Notes: generated by a model not told the origin, from the letters alone. A DNA stretch of 64,000 nucleotides from Polynucleobacter difficilis (GCF_003065365.1 NZ_CP023276.1:1931530-1995529), one strand, 5' to 3'; shown: positions 1 to 9,174, numbered from the stretch's first letter. Made by a program: numbers and translations.

Positions 1-820
1 TCGAAAACTTATCGCCTTGATACCGCAAGTAGCTCTCAACCTCAAACTCCACATCAAAACTAAAGCGGTACTCATCGGGCGCGCCGGCAGGGCGTTGCAA
101 CTCCCGTCCAAACTTTTCAGCCATGTCATCGTCTGACAGATACGTAATGTGGCCAACCATACGGGCCAAGCGCAAACCACTTTTGGGCACCACGCCATGG
201 GCGTAGTAGTTACCGCCATGAAAGTCGGGGTCCGACAAAATGGCATTGCGGGCCACTTCATTAAACGCAATATTTTGGGCGCTCAACTTGGGTGTCGATG
301 CAATCACGATGCAGTGCGCTAGGCGCTTGGGAAACTGAATCGCCCATGCCATTGCCTGCATACCACCCAAGCTGCCGCCCATGACAGCAGCAAAGCGGCG
401 AATGCCTAATTTATCCGCCAGCCTGGCTTGGGTATTGACCCAATCCTCCACCGTCACTACCGGGAAATCTGCCCCATAGGGCTTATTGGTTTCGGGGTTC
501 ACGCTCATGGGTCCTGTAGAGCCGAAGCAGGAGCCCAAATTGTTAACGCCAATCACAAAAAAACGATTGGTGTCGATTGGCTTTCCTGGCCCAATCATGT
601 TGTCCCACCAGCCGATGTCCGATGGATTCTCTGGGTCAGGTCCAGCTACGTGATGCGATGCATTGAGGGCATGGCAAATCAAAATGGCATTGCTCTTATC
701 ACTATTGAGCTTGCCGTAGGTTTCAATAACTAGGTTGTAATTACTGAGAACCGCTCCACTTTGTAAGGGTAGGGATTCTGCAAAATGGATAGTATTTCGT
801 GAGAGATGGAGATCACTCAT
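1..820 (-). CDS. metX: Homoserine O-acetyltransferase MetX (partial, C-terminus beyond window)
   Basis: This enzyme transfers an acetyl group from acetyl-CoA to homoserine, the first committed step of methionine synthesis in the cytoplasm. About 273 N-terminal residues of an alpha/beta hydrolase are visible. The nucleophile elbow GGSLGGM sits near residue 150, preceded by the family segments HALNASHH and NNLGSCFGSTGP. The catalytic Asp and His lie off the left edge. The ATG at 820 overlaps the slmA stop as ATGA, so translation is probably coupled. In related bacteria metW follows metX; that gene would lie outside this window. The reading frame is intact throughout. Confidence 0.95.
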   Translation of the reverse strand, partial: MSDLHLSRNTIHFAESLPLQSGAVLSNYNLVIETYGKLNSDKSNAILICHALNASHHVAGPDPENPSDIGWWDNMIGPGKPIDTNRFFVIGVNNLGSCFGSTGPMSVNPETNKPYGADFPVVTVEDWVNTQARLADKLGIRRFAAVMGGSLGGMQAMAWAIQFPKRLAHCIVIASTPKLSAQNIAFNEVARNAILSDPDFHGGNYYAHGVVPKSGLRLARMVGHITYLSDDDMAEKFGRELQRPAGAPDEYRFSFDVEFEVESYLRYQGDKFS

Positions 821-1467
821 TCTGCAAGCAAGATATGAAGGCTAATCTCGGACGCCTCAGTCGGCAGCTTTTTAAAACCGCTTCGCGCAAAACGATGCCA
901 GCGACCCAACACAAAGCTCATTAATAGAGCGGCACGTATTGCAACGTCGTCTTGGCTTGCGTTTCCAGGGGCGCCGCTTTGCGACTGGCCTATGCGCAAG
1001 GATTGCCTTAGGGATGCCTCAACTCGGTCTAATACTTGGGAGATGCGATCCTGCAGGCGATCATCTTCTTGGAGCAAGGCATCGCCTAGCAGCACCCGGG
1101 TCATTCCCGGGTTTTTTTCTGCAAACACCAAGAGCATTTGCAAAATGCCACGGGTCTGGGCCAAGCCCGACTCTTCTTTTTGATTGATCTGATTAATTAA
1201 ACCAAAGACGGTCTGCTCGATAAAAGCGATGAGGCCCTCAAACATCTGCGCCTTGCTTGCAAAGTGGCGATACAGCGCAGCCTCAGAGACATCAATTTTT
1301 GCCGCCAATGCAGCAGTGGTTACACGCTCACCCCGCGGGTTTTGCAGCATCTCTGCCAGCACTTGCAAAATTTGCAAACGACGCTCGCCCGGACGCGGAC
1401 GCTTGCGCATCTTTTCTTCTGCTGGCGCTTCTGCGCTCATATCGTCGTTGGGTGGTTTTGTGCTCAT
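817..1467 (-). CDS. slmA: Nucleoid occlusion factor SlmA (TetR family)
   Basis: SlmA binds specific chromosomal sites and blocks FtsZ ring assembly over the nucleoid. The protein has 216 residues. A low-complexity N-terminus of about 25 residues precedes a TetR helix-turn-helix at roughly residues 48-72 (motif AALAAKIDVSEAALYRHF), followed by the helical ligand/dimer domain. Its length and the GERRLQIL lead-in fit SlmA better than a generic TetR regulator. It begins 18 bases after argB and overlaps metX by 4 bases, so it belongs to the dksA-argB-slmA-metX run. A generic TetR repressor remains possible, because DNA specificity cannot be read directly. Confidence 0.85.
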   Translation of the reverse strand: MSTKPPNDDMSAEAPAEEKMRKRPRPGERRLQILQVLAEMLQNPRGERVTTAALAAKIDVSEAALYRHFASKAQMFEGLIAFIEQTVFGLINQINQKEESGLAQTRGILQMLLVFAEKNPGMTRVLLGDALLQEDDRLQDRISQVLDRVEASLRQSLRIGQSQSGAPGNASQDDVAIRAALLMSFVLGRWHRFARSGFKKLPTEASEISLHILLAE

Positions 1468-1485
1468 GACTATTTAATGTACCAC

Positions 1486-2388
1486 TTACCGAGAACGAAT
1501 CATCGTGCCGAACGCCTGCTCGGTCAGAATTTCCAACAGGAGCGAGTGCTCGATTCGGCCATCAATAATGTGCACTGAGTTCACGCCGCTCTTGGCGGCA
1601 TCTAAAGCGGATGAAATCTTGGGCAGCATTCCGCCTGAAATGGTTCCATCGGCAAACAAGCCATCGATTTCGCGGGCAGTCAAATCAGTTAACAAATTAC
1701 CGCTTTTATCCATGACGCCAGGAATATTGGTCATCATGACCAATTTTTCAGCACCCAGTATTTCAGCCATTTTGCCGGCTACTAGATCGGCATTGATATT
1801 GAATGCCTGACCCTGCGCACTAAAACCAATTGGTGATATCACTGGAATGAAGGCATCGTCTTGCAGGGCCTTTACAACTGCCGGATTAATGGCTTCGATT
1901 TCGCCCACAAAACCCAAATCGATGGTTGCGCCTGCCTTTTTTTCGTCCGCGACCAACATCTTGCGCGCATGAATCAAACCACCATCCTTACCGGTTAAGC
2001 CAACCGCTTGACCGCCAAAGTGATTAATCAACATCACAATATCTTGCTGCACTTCGCCGCCCAGAACCCACTCCACCACTTCCATGGTTTCTTCATCGGT
2101 TACGCGCATGCCTTGAATAAAGGTGCCCGTCTTACCAATCTTTTTAAGCGCCTCATCAATCTGCGGCCCACCGCCATGCACCACGACTGGGTTCATGCCA
2201 ACGAGCTTGAGCAAGATAACGTCGCGCGCAAAACTTTCTTTCAGCCGCTCTTCCACCATTGCGTTACCGCCGTACTTAATCACGATGGTCTTGCCGTGGT
2301 ATTGACGAATATACGGCAGCGCTTCTGCCAATATTTCCGCTTTCAATAAGGGGGAAATATCCGCAATGGTTGGCATTGGTTTAGTCAT
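1486..2388 (-). CDS. argB: Acetylglutamate kinase
   Basis: ArgB phosphorylates N-acetyl-L-glutamate with ATP in the second step of arginine synthesis. The 300-residue protein shows the amino-acid kinase fold. IKYGGNAM near residue 37 is the phosphate-binding Lys-Gly-Gly region, VVHGGGPQI near residue 69 binds substrate, and FNINADLVAG and SGGMLPK are the later nucleotide-site motifs. No arginine-sensing N-terminal helix stands out beyond a short extension. It sits 34 bases downstream of dksA and 18 bases upstream of slmA on the same strand, which suggests co-transcription. Confidence 0.97.
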   Translation of the reverse strand: MTKPMPTIADISPLLKAEILAEALPYIRQYHGKTIVIKYGGNAMVEERLKESFARDVILLKLVGMNPVVVHGGGPQIDEALKKIGKTGTFIQGMRVTDEETMEVVEWVLGGEVQQDIVMLINHFGGQAVGLTGKDGGLIHARKMLVADEKKAGATIDLGFVGEIEAINPAVVKALQDDAFIPVISPIGFSAQGQAFNINADLVAGKMAEILGAEKLVMMTNIPGVMDKSGNLLTDLTAREIDGLFADGTISGGMLPKISSALDAAKSGVNSVHIIDGRIEHSLLLEILTEQAFGTMIRSR

Positions 2389-2422
2389 TCCGAAATGAGG
2401 GTACTAGTAGTGTTAGTAAAAG

Positions 2423-2923
2423 TTAATCGCCGAATAATTTTTGACGCAGCTCGCGGCGCTCTTGCGCTTCGAGCGATAAGTTGGCAGTAGGGCGCGCGAT
2501 TAAGCGGGACAAGCCAATCGGCTCACCGGTCTCTTCGCACCAACCATATTCACCGGACTCAATACGAGCCAATGCTTGCTCGACTTTTTTGAGTAACTTG
2601 CGCTCACGATCGCGGGTGCGCAATTCGAGCGCATGCTCCTCTTCGATCGTCGCCCGATCGGCTGGATCTGGAACCAAAATGTTCTCACGCAAGTGCTCGG
2701 TTGTTTCCGAAGCGTTCTTGAGTAAATCCTCTTTCAAGGTCACCAACTTTAAGCGAAAGAATGCGAGCTGGGCCTTATTCATATAGTCTTTTTCAGACAT
2801 TTTGAGTAATTCGGCGTCGGTTACTGGAACCGCTTTTGAGGATGCAGTCGATTTGCTAGCCGTTTTCGTGCTAGCGGCCGCCGCTGCCTTGGGGCTCTTC
2901 GAGCTGGGTGTTTTTACCGTCAT
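2423..2923 (-). CDS. dksA: RNA polymerase-binding factor DksA, single-cysteine zinc-finger type
   Basis: DksA enters the RNA polymerase secondary channel and works with ppGpp in the stringent response. The coiled-coil tip motif DPADRAT matches the functional DxxDxA tip. The C-terminal finger keeps only the first of four expected cysteines: it reads CEET where the zinc form has CxxC, and LSLEA where the zinc form has CxxC. It should therefore not hold a classical Cys4 zinc. An Ala/Lys/Ser-rich N-terminal tail of about 30 residues precedes the core. I chose the ATG at 2923 because GGAAAG lies about 7 bases upstream; an in-frame ATG at 2950 would add nine residues. A CobW-type GTPase lies just upstream. 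Confidence 0.95.
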   Translation of the reverse strand: MTVKTPSSKSPKAAAAASTKTASKSTASSKAVPVTDAELLKMSEKDYMNKAQLAFFRLKLVTLKEDLLKNASETTEHLRENILVPDPADRATIEEEHALELRTRDRERKLLKKVEQALARIESGEYGWCEETGEPIGLSRLIARPTANLSLEAQERRELRQKLFGD

Positions 2924-3056
2924 GTCATTCTTTCCATGGATTTGGAGCATTATTGCCCCATTCTGCCAAAGTTTTGCTGCTGTTTGCTACTGTTCACTGC
3001 TGTTTTACTGCCAATCTGTTACATGAAGCGAATCATGCCTGTGGCGGCGGATTGTA

Positions 3057-4124
3057 CTACGCTAAACACCCTTCTAGTCCAGCCATTAGGGTATCTTTGG
3101 GTAAATCAATGCCAATAAAGACCATCCGGGTTTGCTTGGGCTCCGCGCCCCAAAGACCCGCCATATCGCTACCCATCATTTGATGCACCCCCTGAAACAC
3201 CACTTTTCGGTTGCTGCCTTTCACATAGAGCACCCCTTTATAGCGCAGCATCTTCTCACCAAAGACCTCCAAAATACCGCCCAAGAAGTCTTCTAACTTC
3301 TTGTGATCAAAGGGGCGATCACTCCTAAATACAAATGACTGAATGCGATCCGTATGGCCGTGATGCCCATGGTGTTGGTGTGCGTCGTGGCTGTGATCGT
3401 GCCCACAGGTGGCGTGATCATGGTCGTGACTATGGTCGTGTCCGCAATCGTCGTGATTGTGGTCTTCCTGTTCCAAAAAGTGTGGGTCAATGTCTAATTT
3501 CGCGTTGAGATTGAATCCCTTTAAATCGAGGACTTCATTCAGTGGCACCACCCCTTTGCTTATTGCCTTAATTGGTGCGCGGGGGTTCATGTGCATGAGT
3601 CGTGCGCGCAGTGCCGCGACCTCGGCATCCGTGACGAGATCGGTCTTGGTAATAAAAATTTGGTCTGCAAAGCCCACTTGGCGCTGCGCCTCCTCATGCT
3701 CGCTCAGCTGCTGCTGACCGTGCTTGGCATCCACCAGGGTCACAATCGCATCGAGCACATAGTGATCTGCGACGTCATCGTCCATAAAAAAGGTTTGGGC
3801 TACTGGGCCAGGATTGGCAACCCCGGTGGTTTCGATCACCACCCGCTCGAACTGAATTTTCTTATCGCGGCGTTGCTCCCACAGCTGGTTAAGGGCCTCC
3901 ACTAAATCGCCCCGAATCGTGCAACAAATACAACCATTGCTCATTTGCACAATTTGTTCTTGGCTCTCTTGGACCAAAATATCGTTATCGATATTCTCTT
4001 CGCCAAACTCGTTCTCAATCACCGCAATTTTTTTGCCGTGCTGCTCGGTCAAGATGTGCTTTAAAAGCGTGGTTTTACCGCTTCCAAGGAAGCCAGTCAG
4101 AATGGTGACGGGAATTAATGCCAT
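3057..4124 (-). CDS. CobW/COG0523 metal-chaperone GTPase with His-rich insert
   Basis: This is a G3E-family GTPase of the COG0523 group, whose members insert or traffic metals, often zinc. The P-loop GFLGSGKTT is at about residues 11-19. The metal-binding CxCC motif is in NGCICC near residue 65, and the GTPase base-recognition motif TKTD is near residue 160. A very His-rich stretch (about residues 221-258) with several HDH and HGH runs would bind transition metals. The CobW C-terminal domain follows. The 355-residue length is normal for the family. The gene precedes dksA on the same strand with a gap of about 130 bases. The cargo metal is inferred, not shown. Confidence 0.9.
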   Translation of the reverse strand: MALIPVTILTGFLGSGKTTLLKHILTEQHGKKIAVIENEFGEENIDNDILVQESQEQIVQMSNGCICCTIRGDLVEALNQLWEQRRDKKIQFERVVIETTGVANPGPVAQTFFMDDDVADHYVLDAIVTLVDAKHGQQQLSEHEEAQRQVGFADQIFITKTDLVTDAEVAALRARLMHMNPRAPIKAISKGVVPLNEVLDLKGFNLNAKLDIDPHFLEQEDHNHDDCGHDHSHDHDHATCGHDHSHDAHQHHGHHGHTDRIQSFVFRSDRPFDHKKLEDFLGGILEVFGEKMLRYKGVLYVKGSNRKVVFQGVHQMMGSDMAGLWGAEPKQTRMVFIGIDLPKDTLMAGLEGCLA

Positions 4125-4234
4125 GATCGTGTTGCTTTCGCTATGTCGGATGCCGTTGTAAAAAGTCGATTTGCGTAAGTGAATGTTGACTAACCCATCA
4201 TCTTACCGAGTTCCGCGTGCGTATTGGTCTGGAT

Positions 4235-5221
4235 TTACTTTACCCGCCCCGCCTTCGCCCGAGGATGCGCTAAATCATAGGCTTGCGAGAGGTGCTGAAA
4301 ATCCAAAGCGGTATAAATTTGGGTGCTGGCAATGCTGGCATGCCCCAACATTTCTTGAACCGCCCGCAGGTCATGGGATGACTGTAGGACGTGACTAGCA
4401 AAGCTATGTCGCATCATGTGTGGGTGAACATGGGTTGGTAAGCCGGCACGGATCGCTAAGCTGCGCAAGCGTGCCTGAACGGTTCTGGGCGATAAGCGCG
4501 TGTTGCTTGCACTCAAAAACAGTGCGGGCGTACCCTGTACAGGCTGCAGCTGCTGTCGTATCTCGAGCCATGCCCTAAGCGAGGTCATCGCAGCCGTTCC
4601 AACGGGAACACTCCTGCGCTTGCCCCCCTTGCCTAAGACCGTTACCTCCGCCGCATCCCAATCCAGCCAACCCGCAGACTCGTATGCGCGATCCTGACTG
4701 GGAGCCGCATCAATCCCCAAAAGCTCTGACAAGCGTAAGCCGGATGAATACAGCAGCTCAATGATGGCAGCATCGCGGACTGTTTCTAAGCCAGGATTGG
4801 CCTTGGCCTCTACGATCGCCTGATTGATCAAAGCCAATGCTTGCTCAACCGACAAGGCTTTGGGTAGAGCCCGCGCCCGCTTAGGCGCCTTTACATCGTC
4901 GACGGGATTTACTTTTAAAGTGGGCTGATCCTGCTTCTGGGATAGCCAGTCGTACCACCCTCGCCACGCTGACAAGGTACGCGCAATGGTTCTGGGTGAT
5001 TTGCCCTTAGCATGCAACCGGCCTGCCCAGCGACGAATGTGGCCATTGGTAACCGCAGTTAAATCTAAACCGTCCTCCTGAGCCGACTGGTGCAGCTCAG
5101 ATAAATCGGCCTGATAAGCCTTAATTGTGTGAGGAGAAAGTTGCCGCAATACATGCAGCTCGTGCAAATACGCTTGCACCTGGGGATGCAGCTCAGCCGA
5201 CGGGGGCTTCATAGGCTCCAA
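4235..5221 (-). CDS. xerC: Tyrosine recombinase XerC
   Basis: XerC acts with XerD at dif to resolve chromosome dimers. The 328-residue protein has an N-terminal SAM-like core-binding domain (about residues 10-100) and a C-terminal catalytic domain with the full set of residues: Arg in SSGLRLSEL, Lys in GKGGKRRSVP, HxxR in HMMRHSF, His in LGHAS, and the nucleophile Tyr in TQIYT. It overlaps the preceding DUF484 gene by 29 bases; an internal ATG at 5212 would shorten the overlap. DUF484 beside xerC is a common pairing. It lies 35 kb from the tRNA-Phe repeats and there is no evidence that it acts on them. Confidence 0.93.
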   Translation of the reverse strand: MEPMKPPSAELHPQVQAYLHELHVLRQLSPHTIKAYQADLSELHQSAQEDGLDLTAVTNGHIRRWAGRLHAKGKSPRTIARTLSAWRGWYDWLSQKQDQPTLKVNPVDDVKAPKRARALPKALSVEQALALINQAIVEAKANPGLETVRDAAIIELLYSSGLRLSELLGIDAAPSQDRAYESAGWLDWDAAEVTVLGKGGKRRSVPVGTAAMTSLRAWLEIRQQLQPVQGTPALFLSASNTRLSPRTVQARLRSLAIRAGLPTHVHPHMMRHSFASHVLQSSHDLRAVQEMLGHASIASTQIYTALDFQHLSQAYDLAHPRAKAGRVK

Positions 5222-5852
5222 CTCGGTCTAGGGCGGCCGCAGTGAGCTGCGCAATCTGCTGCAGATAAAACGCACCCATGTCCACAGTAAAACGAGTGGC
5301 ATCGTGACTTGCCAACAGCAGCACTGCAGGCGGATGACCCTGCAAGGGCAAGCCAATGGCTACCATGCTTTGCCATGCGGCATCCAATGGGAGGGACTGC
5401 GAGAGTAGATCGATATCCGCTTGGGGCAAGCTAGCAAGGGGGCCACACAATGGCCTTGCAACCCAAGGGGCATAGGCCGAATTAGGGCTCAGAATGCGTA
5501 CCGCATCTACTTCAAATACCTCTGCAAGGCCGGCCGTAACAGCATGCTCTACATCGGCTTGACTGCTTGCTTTCATGAGCATCAGTAACCAAGCGACGAG
5601 GCCTTGTTGGGTTTTATCATTGCGGCTACCAAAATGCAGCATCTCGCTAAGGCGACGATTGAGTTCGGTATTTTGATTGCGCAACAGGGACATCTGACGC
5701 TCTTGTAACGAGATGGTGCGGTCTTCGTGTGGGTGCTTTAAACGGATGTCATTTAACAGCTCAGCATAGCGTTCAAAAAATCCTGGGGTTGCACGCAGCC
5801 ATTCTGCTACGAGCGCTTCTTGCTCTGCTTGGGTTGAATCGATTTCACTCAT
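5193..5852 (-). CDS. DUF484 family protein
   Basis: This cytoplasmic protein of 219 residues has a helical N-terminus with a coiled-coil tract around residues 45-75 (LQERQMSLLRNQNTELNRRL), then a GAF-like sensory fold that is typical of DUF484. No enzymatic residues are recognisable. It starts 8 bases after gatB and overlaps xerC by 29 bases. It therefore sits in the gatC-gatA-gatB-DUF484-xerC run. In many proteobacteria DUF484 precedes xerC, with dapF upstream; here gatB takes the dapF position. The function is unknown. Confidence 0.85.
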   Translation of the reverse strand: MSEIDSTQAEQEALVAEWLRATPGFFERYAELLNDIRLKHPHEDRTISLQERQMSLLRNQNTELNRRLSEMLHFGSRNDKTQQGLVAWLLMLMKASSQADVEHAVTAGLAEVFEVDAVRILSPNSAYAPWVARPLCGPLASLPQADIDLLSQSLPLDAAWQSMVAIGLPLQGHPPAVLLLASHDATRFTVDMGAFYLQQIAQLTAAALDRVGAYEAPVG

Positions 5853-5860
5853 GCTTATTC

Positions 5861-7327
5861 CTAGCTCAATTTTTTACGCAACAACGCATTCACTTGCTGG
5901 GGATTTGCCTTGCCTTGCGATGCCTTCATAACCTGCCCGACCAGCGCATTAAATGCTTTTTCTTTGCCCGCACGAAACTCGTCAACAAATGCGCTATTGG
6001 CCTGCATGACTTGGTCGATCAGAGTCTCGAGTTCGCCACTATCGCTAATTTGCTTTAAGCCCTTTGACTCAATAATCGAATCAACTGTGCTCGTGAGCTG
6101 ACCCTCTAACGCCTCTTTCCATAAGTCGGCAAAAATATCTTTCGCAATCTTGTTAGAGATGGTTCCGTCGGCCACACGGCTGAGTAGTGGGGCCAGCTGC
6201 GTTGCATTTAAAGGCGAATCGGCTGCCGACATGCCAGCCCGATTTAAGGTCGACGCAAAGTCACCCGTCATCCAGTTAGCCACTGCCTTTGCCAAGGGCT
6301 TACCCAGCATGGCTAACAACTCTTCGAAGAGTGTTGCTGTGGCACGATCTTGCGTTAACAACTCGGCATCGTAGAGACTCAAACCAAATGCATCTTGCCA
6401 CTGCTGCTTCAGCTGTGCTGGTAGGGCTGGCATAGTCGAGCGAATCGAATCAATCCAAGCGGCGTCAATTACCAGCGGCAATAAATCAGGGTCTGGGAAA
6501 TAGCGGTAATCTTGCGCGTCCTCTTTGCTGCGCATGCTGCGTGTCTCTTGCTTGTCCGGATCATACAAACGCGTTTCTTGCACCACTGTGCCACCGTCTT
6601 CGATTAACTCAATCTGTCGACGGACTTCGTATTGAATCGCCTCTTCTAAAAAACGGAATGAGTTCAGATTCTTAATTTCACAGCGGGTACCAAAAGCCTC
6701 CTGCCCTAGGGGGCGCACCGATACGTTGGCATCACACCGAAAAGACCCCTCTTGCATATTGCCATCGCATACCCCAAGCCACACCACTAGGCTATGTAAG
6801 GTTTTTGCATATGCCACTGCCTCAGCAGCGCTGCGCATGACTGGCTCTGTCACAATTTCCAACAGCGGTGTGCCAGCGCGATTTAAATCAATGCCACTGG
6901 AGGGTTCGCCATGCGGACCAATAAAATCCTCGTGTACGGATTTACCAGCGTCTTCTTCTAAATGGGCGCGGGTTAACTCAATTACTTTGGTCGTATCGCC
7001 TACGACTATTTCTAAGTGACCGCCCAAAACGACTGGAATTTCATACTGGCTAATTTGATAGCCCTTCGGAAGATCAGGATAAAAATAATTTTTCCGCGCA
7101 AAGATACTGACCGGTGCAATTGCGGCATCGATTGCCAAACCAAAACGAATGGCATGCTCCACTGCTTGGCGATTTAAAACCGGCAGCACGCCCGGTAACG
7201 CTAAATCAACCGGGCAAGCTTGTGTATTAACGTCGGCACCAAACTGCGTGCTGGCACCACTGAAAATTTTGGATTCAGTACGCAGTTGGGTATGCGTCTC
7301 CAGACCAATCACGACCTCCCACTGCAT
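5861..7327 (-). CDS. gatB: Asp-tRNA(Asn)/Glu-tRNA(Gln) amidotransferase subunit B
   Basis: GatB is the kinase and tRNA-binding subunit of the GatCAB amidotransferase, which converts misacylated Glu-tRNA(Gln) and/or Asp-tRNA(Asn) to the amide forms. Signature blocks are WEVVIGLETHTQL at the N-terminus, NYFYPDLPKGYQIS near residue 80, and FRCDANVSVR near residue 195. The helical and YqeY-like tail domain follows to residue 488. I place the start at the ATG at 7327, whose first base overlaps the gatA stop as TAATG. A start at 7360 would add 11 residues inside gatA and has no support. Confidence 0.95.
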   Translation of the reverse strand: MQWEVVIGLETHTQLRTESKIFSGASTQFGADVNTQACPVDLALPGVLPVLNRQAVEHAIRFGLAIDAAIAPVSIFARKNYFYPDLPKGYQISQYEIPVVLGGHLEIVVGDTTKVIELTRAHLEEDAGKSVHEDFIGPHGEPSSGIDLNRAGTPLLEIVTEPVMRSAAEAVAYAKTLHSLVVWLGVCDGNMQEGSFRCDANVSVRPLGQEAFGTRCEIKNLNSFRFLEEAIQYEVRRQIELIEDGGTVVQETRLYDPDKQETRSMRSKEDAQDYRYFPDPDLLPLVIDAAWIDSIRSTMPALPAQLKQQWQDAFGLSLYDAELLTQDRATATLFEELLAMLGKPLAKAVANWMTGDFASTLNRAGMSAADSPLNATQLAPLLSRVADGTISNKIAKDIFADLWKEALEGQLTSTVDSIIESKGLKQISDSGELETLIDQVMQANSAFVDEFRAGKEKAFNALVGQVMKASQGKANPQQVNALLRKKLS

Positions 7328-8838
7328 TACAGCACCTCGCTGGGTTGGCGCAGGTGCCAATCGGTGGCCTGCTGAAATTGATGCGCCACCTGCAAGAGCC
7401 GCGCTTCTGAAAAATAATTACCAATCAGTTGCATGCCGATCGGCAAGTCTTGACTAAATCCACACGGCACACTCATCGCTGGCAAGCCCGCAAGGTTGGT
7501 AGACAAGGTATAAATATCGGCCAGGTACATTTGCAGCGGATCGTTTGATTTTTCACCAAACTTCCAAGCAACGTCTGGCGTGACCGGCCCCAGAATGAGG
7601 TCGCACTTGCCAAACGCAGTTTGAAAATCGGCAGCGATGATGCGGCGAATGCGCTGGGCTTGCAAATAATAGGCGTCGTAATAACCATGCGACAAAACAT
7701 AACTGCCAATTAAGATGCGGCGCTTGACTTCCGTTCCAAATCCTTCGGTCCGTGATTTTTTATACATCTCGGATAAATCACGGTATTCATTTGTGCGATG
7801 GCCATAACGAACTCCATCGAAGCGACTTAAATTACTTGATGCCTCGGCCGGGGCAAGCACGTAATAAACCGGGATTGAGAGTTTTGTTTTCGGCAGACTA
7901 ACTTCAACTAAGGTTGCGCCTAGGGCCTGCAATTGATTTGCACCCTCACGCACCGACTTTGCGACGCCATCTGCCAAGCCTTCGGAGAAGAATTCAACAG
8001 GTAGGCCCACGCGCAATCCCGTTAAAGGCTTTGCTGCTGCGGCGCTAGCGTCCCATGTTGTATTCAGATAGCGGCCATAGTCCTCGCCTGAATCGGCCAA
8101 AGATGTTGAATCCCGTGGATCATGGTGGGACATTGCGCTTAGCAATAGTGCGCAGTCTTCGGCAGTTTTACCAATGGGGCCCGCCTGATCTAAGGATGAT
8201 GCATAGGCAATCATCCCGTAACGGGATACCCGCCCATAACTGGGCTTAATCCCGGTAAGGCCACACAGGGCAGCTGGCTGACGAATCGAGCCGCCCGTAT
8301 CGGTACCGGTTGCAATCGGAGCTAAGCCAGCCGCGACTGCAGCGGCAGAACCGCCGGATGAGCCGCCAGCCACACATGCTGGATTCCAAGGATTAAGGAC
8401 GGGACCAAAGGCAGAATTTTCATTGGAGGAGCCCATTGCAAACTCATCCATGTTGACTTTGCCCAAACAAACCATGCCTGCGCCGTCTGGATTTTGCTCG
8501 CTCGGCATGCCCAATCGCTCAACGACTGCCGCATCAAATGGGCTTTGGTAACCGAGGAGCATCTTTGAAGCAGCAGTTGACTTCCAACCGCGCGTGACAA
8601 AAACATCCTTATGTGCCAAGGGGATACCGGTTAACTTACCGGCCTTGCCAGCAGCCCGAATGCGGTCGGCGTTTGCAGCCTGTTCCATCGTTAACGCCGG
8701 GTTGACGTCCAAGAAGGCGTTCCAACGCCCGCCAGCCTGAATACGTGCGAGGAAATGGCTTGCCAACTCAGCACTCGAGACCGCTTTGGCTTCTAGCGCC
8801 TTTGCCAACATTGCAACGGAAGACAGGTGCCAGCTCAT
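7327..8838 (-). CDS. gatA: Asp-tRNA(Asn)/Glu-tRNA(Gln) amidotransferase subunit A
   Basis: GatA is the glutaminase subunit of GatCAB; it releases ammonia from glutamine and channels it to GatB. The 503-residue protein is an amidase-signature enzyme. The catalytic Lys is in GIPLAHKD near residue 75, the cis-Ser is in the GGSSGGSAAA block near residue 155, and the nucleophilic Ser is in TGGSIRQPA near residue 180. It overlaps gatC by 4 bases and gatB by the TAATG junction, so the three subunits should be translated together. Confidence 0.96.
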   Translation of the reverse strand: MSWHLSSVAMLAKALEAKAVSSAELASHFLARIQAGGRWNAFLDVNPALTMEQAANADRIRAAGKAGKLTGIPLAHKDVFVTRGWKSTAASKMLLGYQSPFDAAVVERLGMPSEQNPDGAGMVCLGKVNMDEFAMGSSNENSAFGPVLNPWNPACVAGGSSGGSAAAVAAGLAPIATGTDTGGSIRQPAALCGLTGIKPSYGRVSRYGMIAYASSLDQAGPIGKTAEDCALLLSAMSHHDPRDSTSLADSGEDYGRYLNTTWDASAAAAKPLTGLRVGLPVEFFSEGLADGVAKSVREGANQLQALGATLVEVSLPKTKLSIPVYYVLAPAEASSNLSRFDGVRYGHRTNEYRDLSEMYKKSRTEGFGTEVKRRILIGSYVLSHGYYDAYYLQAQRIRRIIAADFQTAFGKCDLILGPVTPDVAWKFGEKSNDPLQMYLADIYTLSTNLAGLPAMSVPCGFSQDLPIGMQLIGNYFSEARLLQVAHQFQQATDWHLRQPSEVL

Positions 8839-9128
8839 TCAATCACCCTCGGCACTAAAAAATAGCCATTTTGCTGGGCCGGGGCAGACTGCATGTTTTG
8901 CTCTCGATTGTCGGGCTCTGTAACCTGGTCTGGGCGAAGTGGCTGCGCTAAATCGCGCAAAAACAGAATCGGGTGCGCTAAAGGGGCGAAATTACTGGTA
9001 TCGACCGCCTGCATCTCCTCCACTAAGGAAAAAATGGCCTGCAATTGGGGCAAAACAAGCTCTGCCTCTGCTTGGCTTAACTCCAGGCGGGAGAGGTGCG
9101 CTATGCGCTGAACATCATCAAGTTTCAT
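8835..9128 (-). CDS. gatC: Asp-tRNA(Asn)/Glu-tRNA(Gln) amidotransferase subunit C
   Basis: GatC is the small wrapping subunit that holds GatA and GatB together. The 97-residue sequence has the family pattern: HLSRLELS near residue 11, a helix with QLQAIFSLVEEM, then VDTSNFAPLAHP, and a C-terminal YFLVPRVIE. It is the first gene of the leftward operon that includes gatA, gatB, DUF484 and xerC. The 61-base gap to mreB, which runs the other way, must hold both divergent promoters. Confidence 0.95.
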   Translation of the reverse strand: MKLDDVQRIAHLSRLELSQAEAELVLPQLQAIFSLVEEMQAVDTSNFAPLAHPILFLRDLAQPLRPDQVTEPDNREQNMQSAPAQQNGYFLVPRVIE

Positions 9129-9145
9129 GGGGCGCTAGGGTATCA

Positions 9146-9174
9146 TTGGATTGTAAATTCATTAACTCTACTAT
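9146..9174 (+). promoter_or_regulatory. Candidate sigma-70 promoter for the mreB operon
   Basis: TTGGAT (9146-9151) and TACTAT (9169-9174) are separated by 17 bases, 16 bases upstream of the mreB ATG. The match to TTGACA/TATAAT is fair, and the position in the short divergent gap fits. This is inferred from sequence only. Confidence 0.45.

Noticed and set aside
428..733. 101-codon open frame on the plus strand
   Set aside because: It lies entirely antisense to metX, whose frame shows clear family motifs; the antisense frame has no recognisable domain.
3293..3490. His/Thr-rich minus-strand frame
   Set aside because: It is a shifted frame over the His-rich tract of the CobW GTPase; the repeated codons make it open by chance.
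4235..5221. XerC as the integrase of the tRNA-Phe modules
   Set aside because: It matches the housekeeping XerC with DUF484 beside it and lies 35 kb away; nothing ties it to the repeats.
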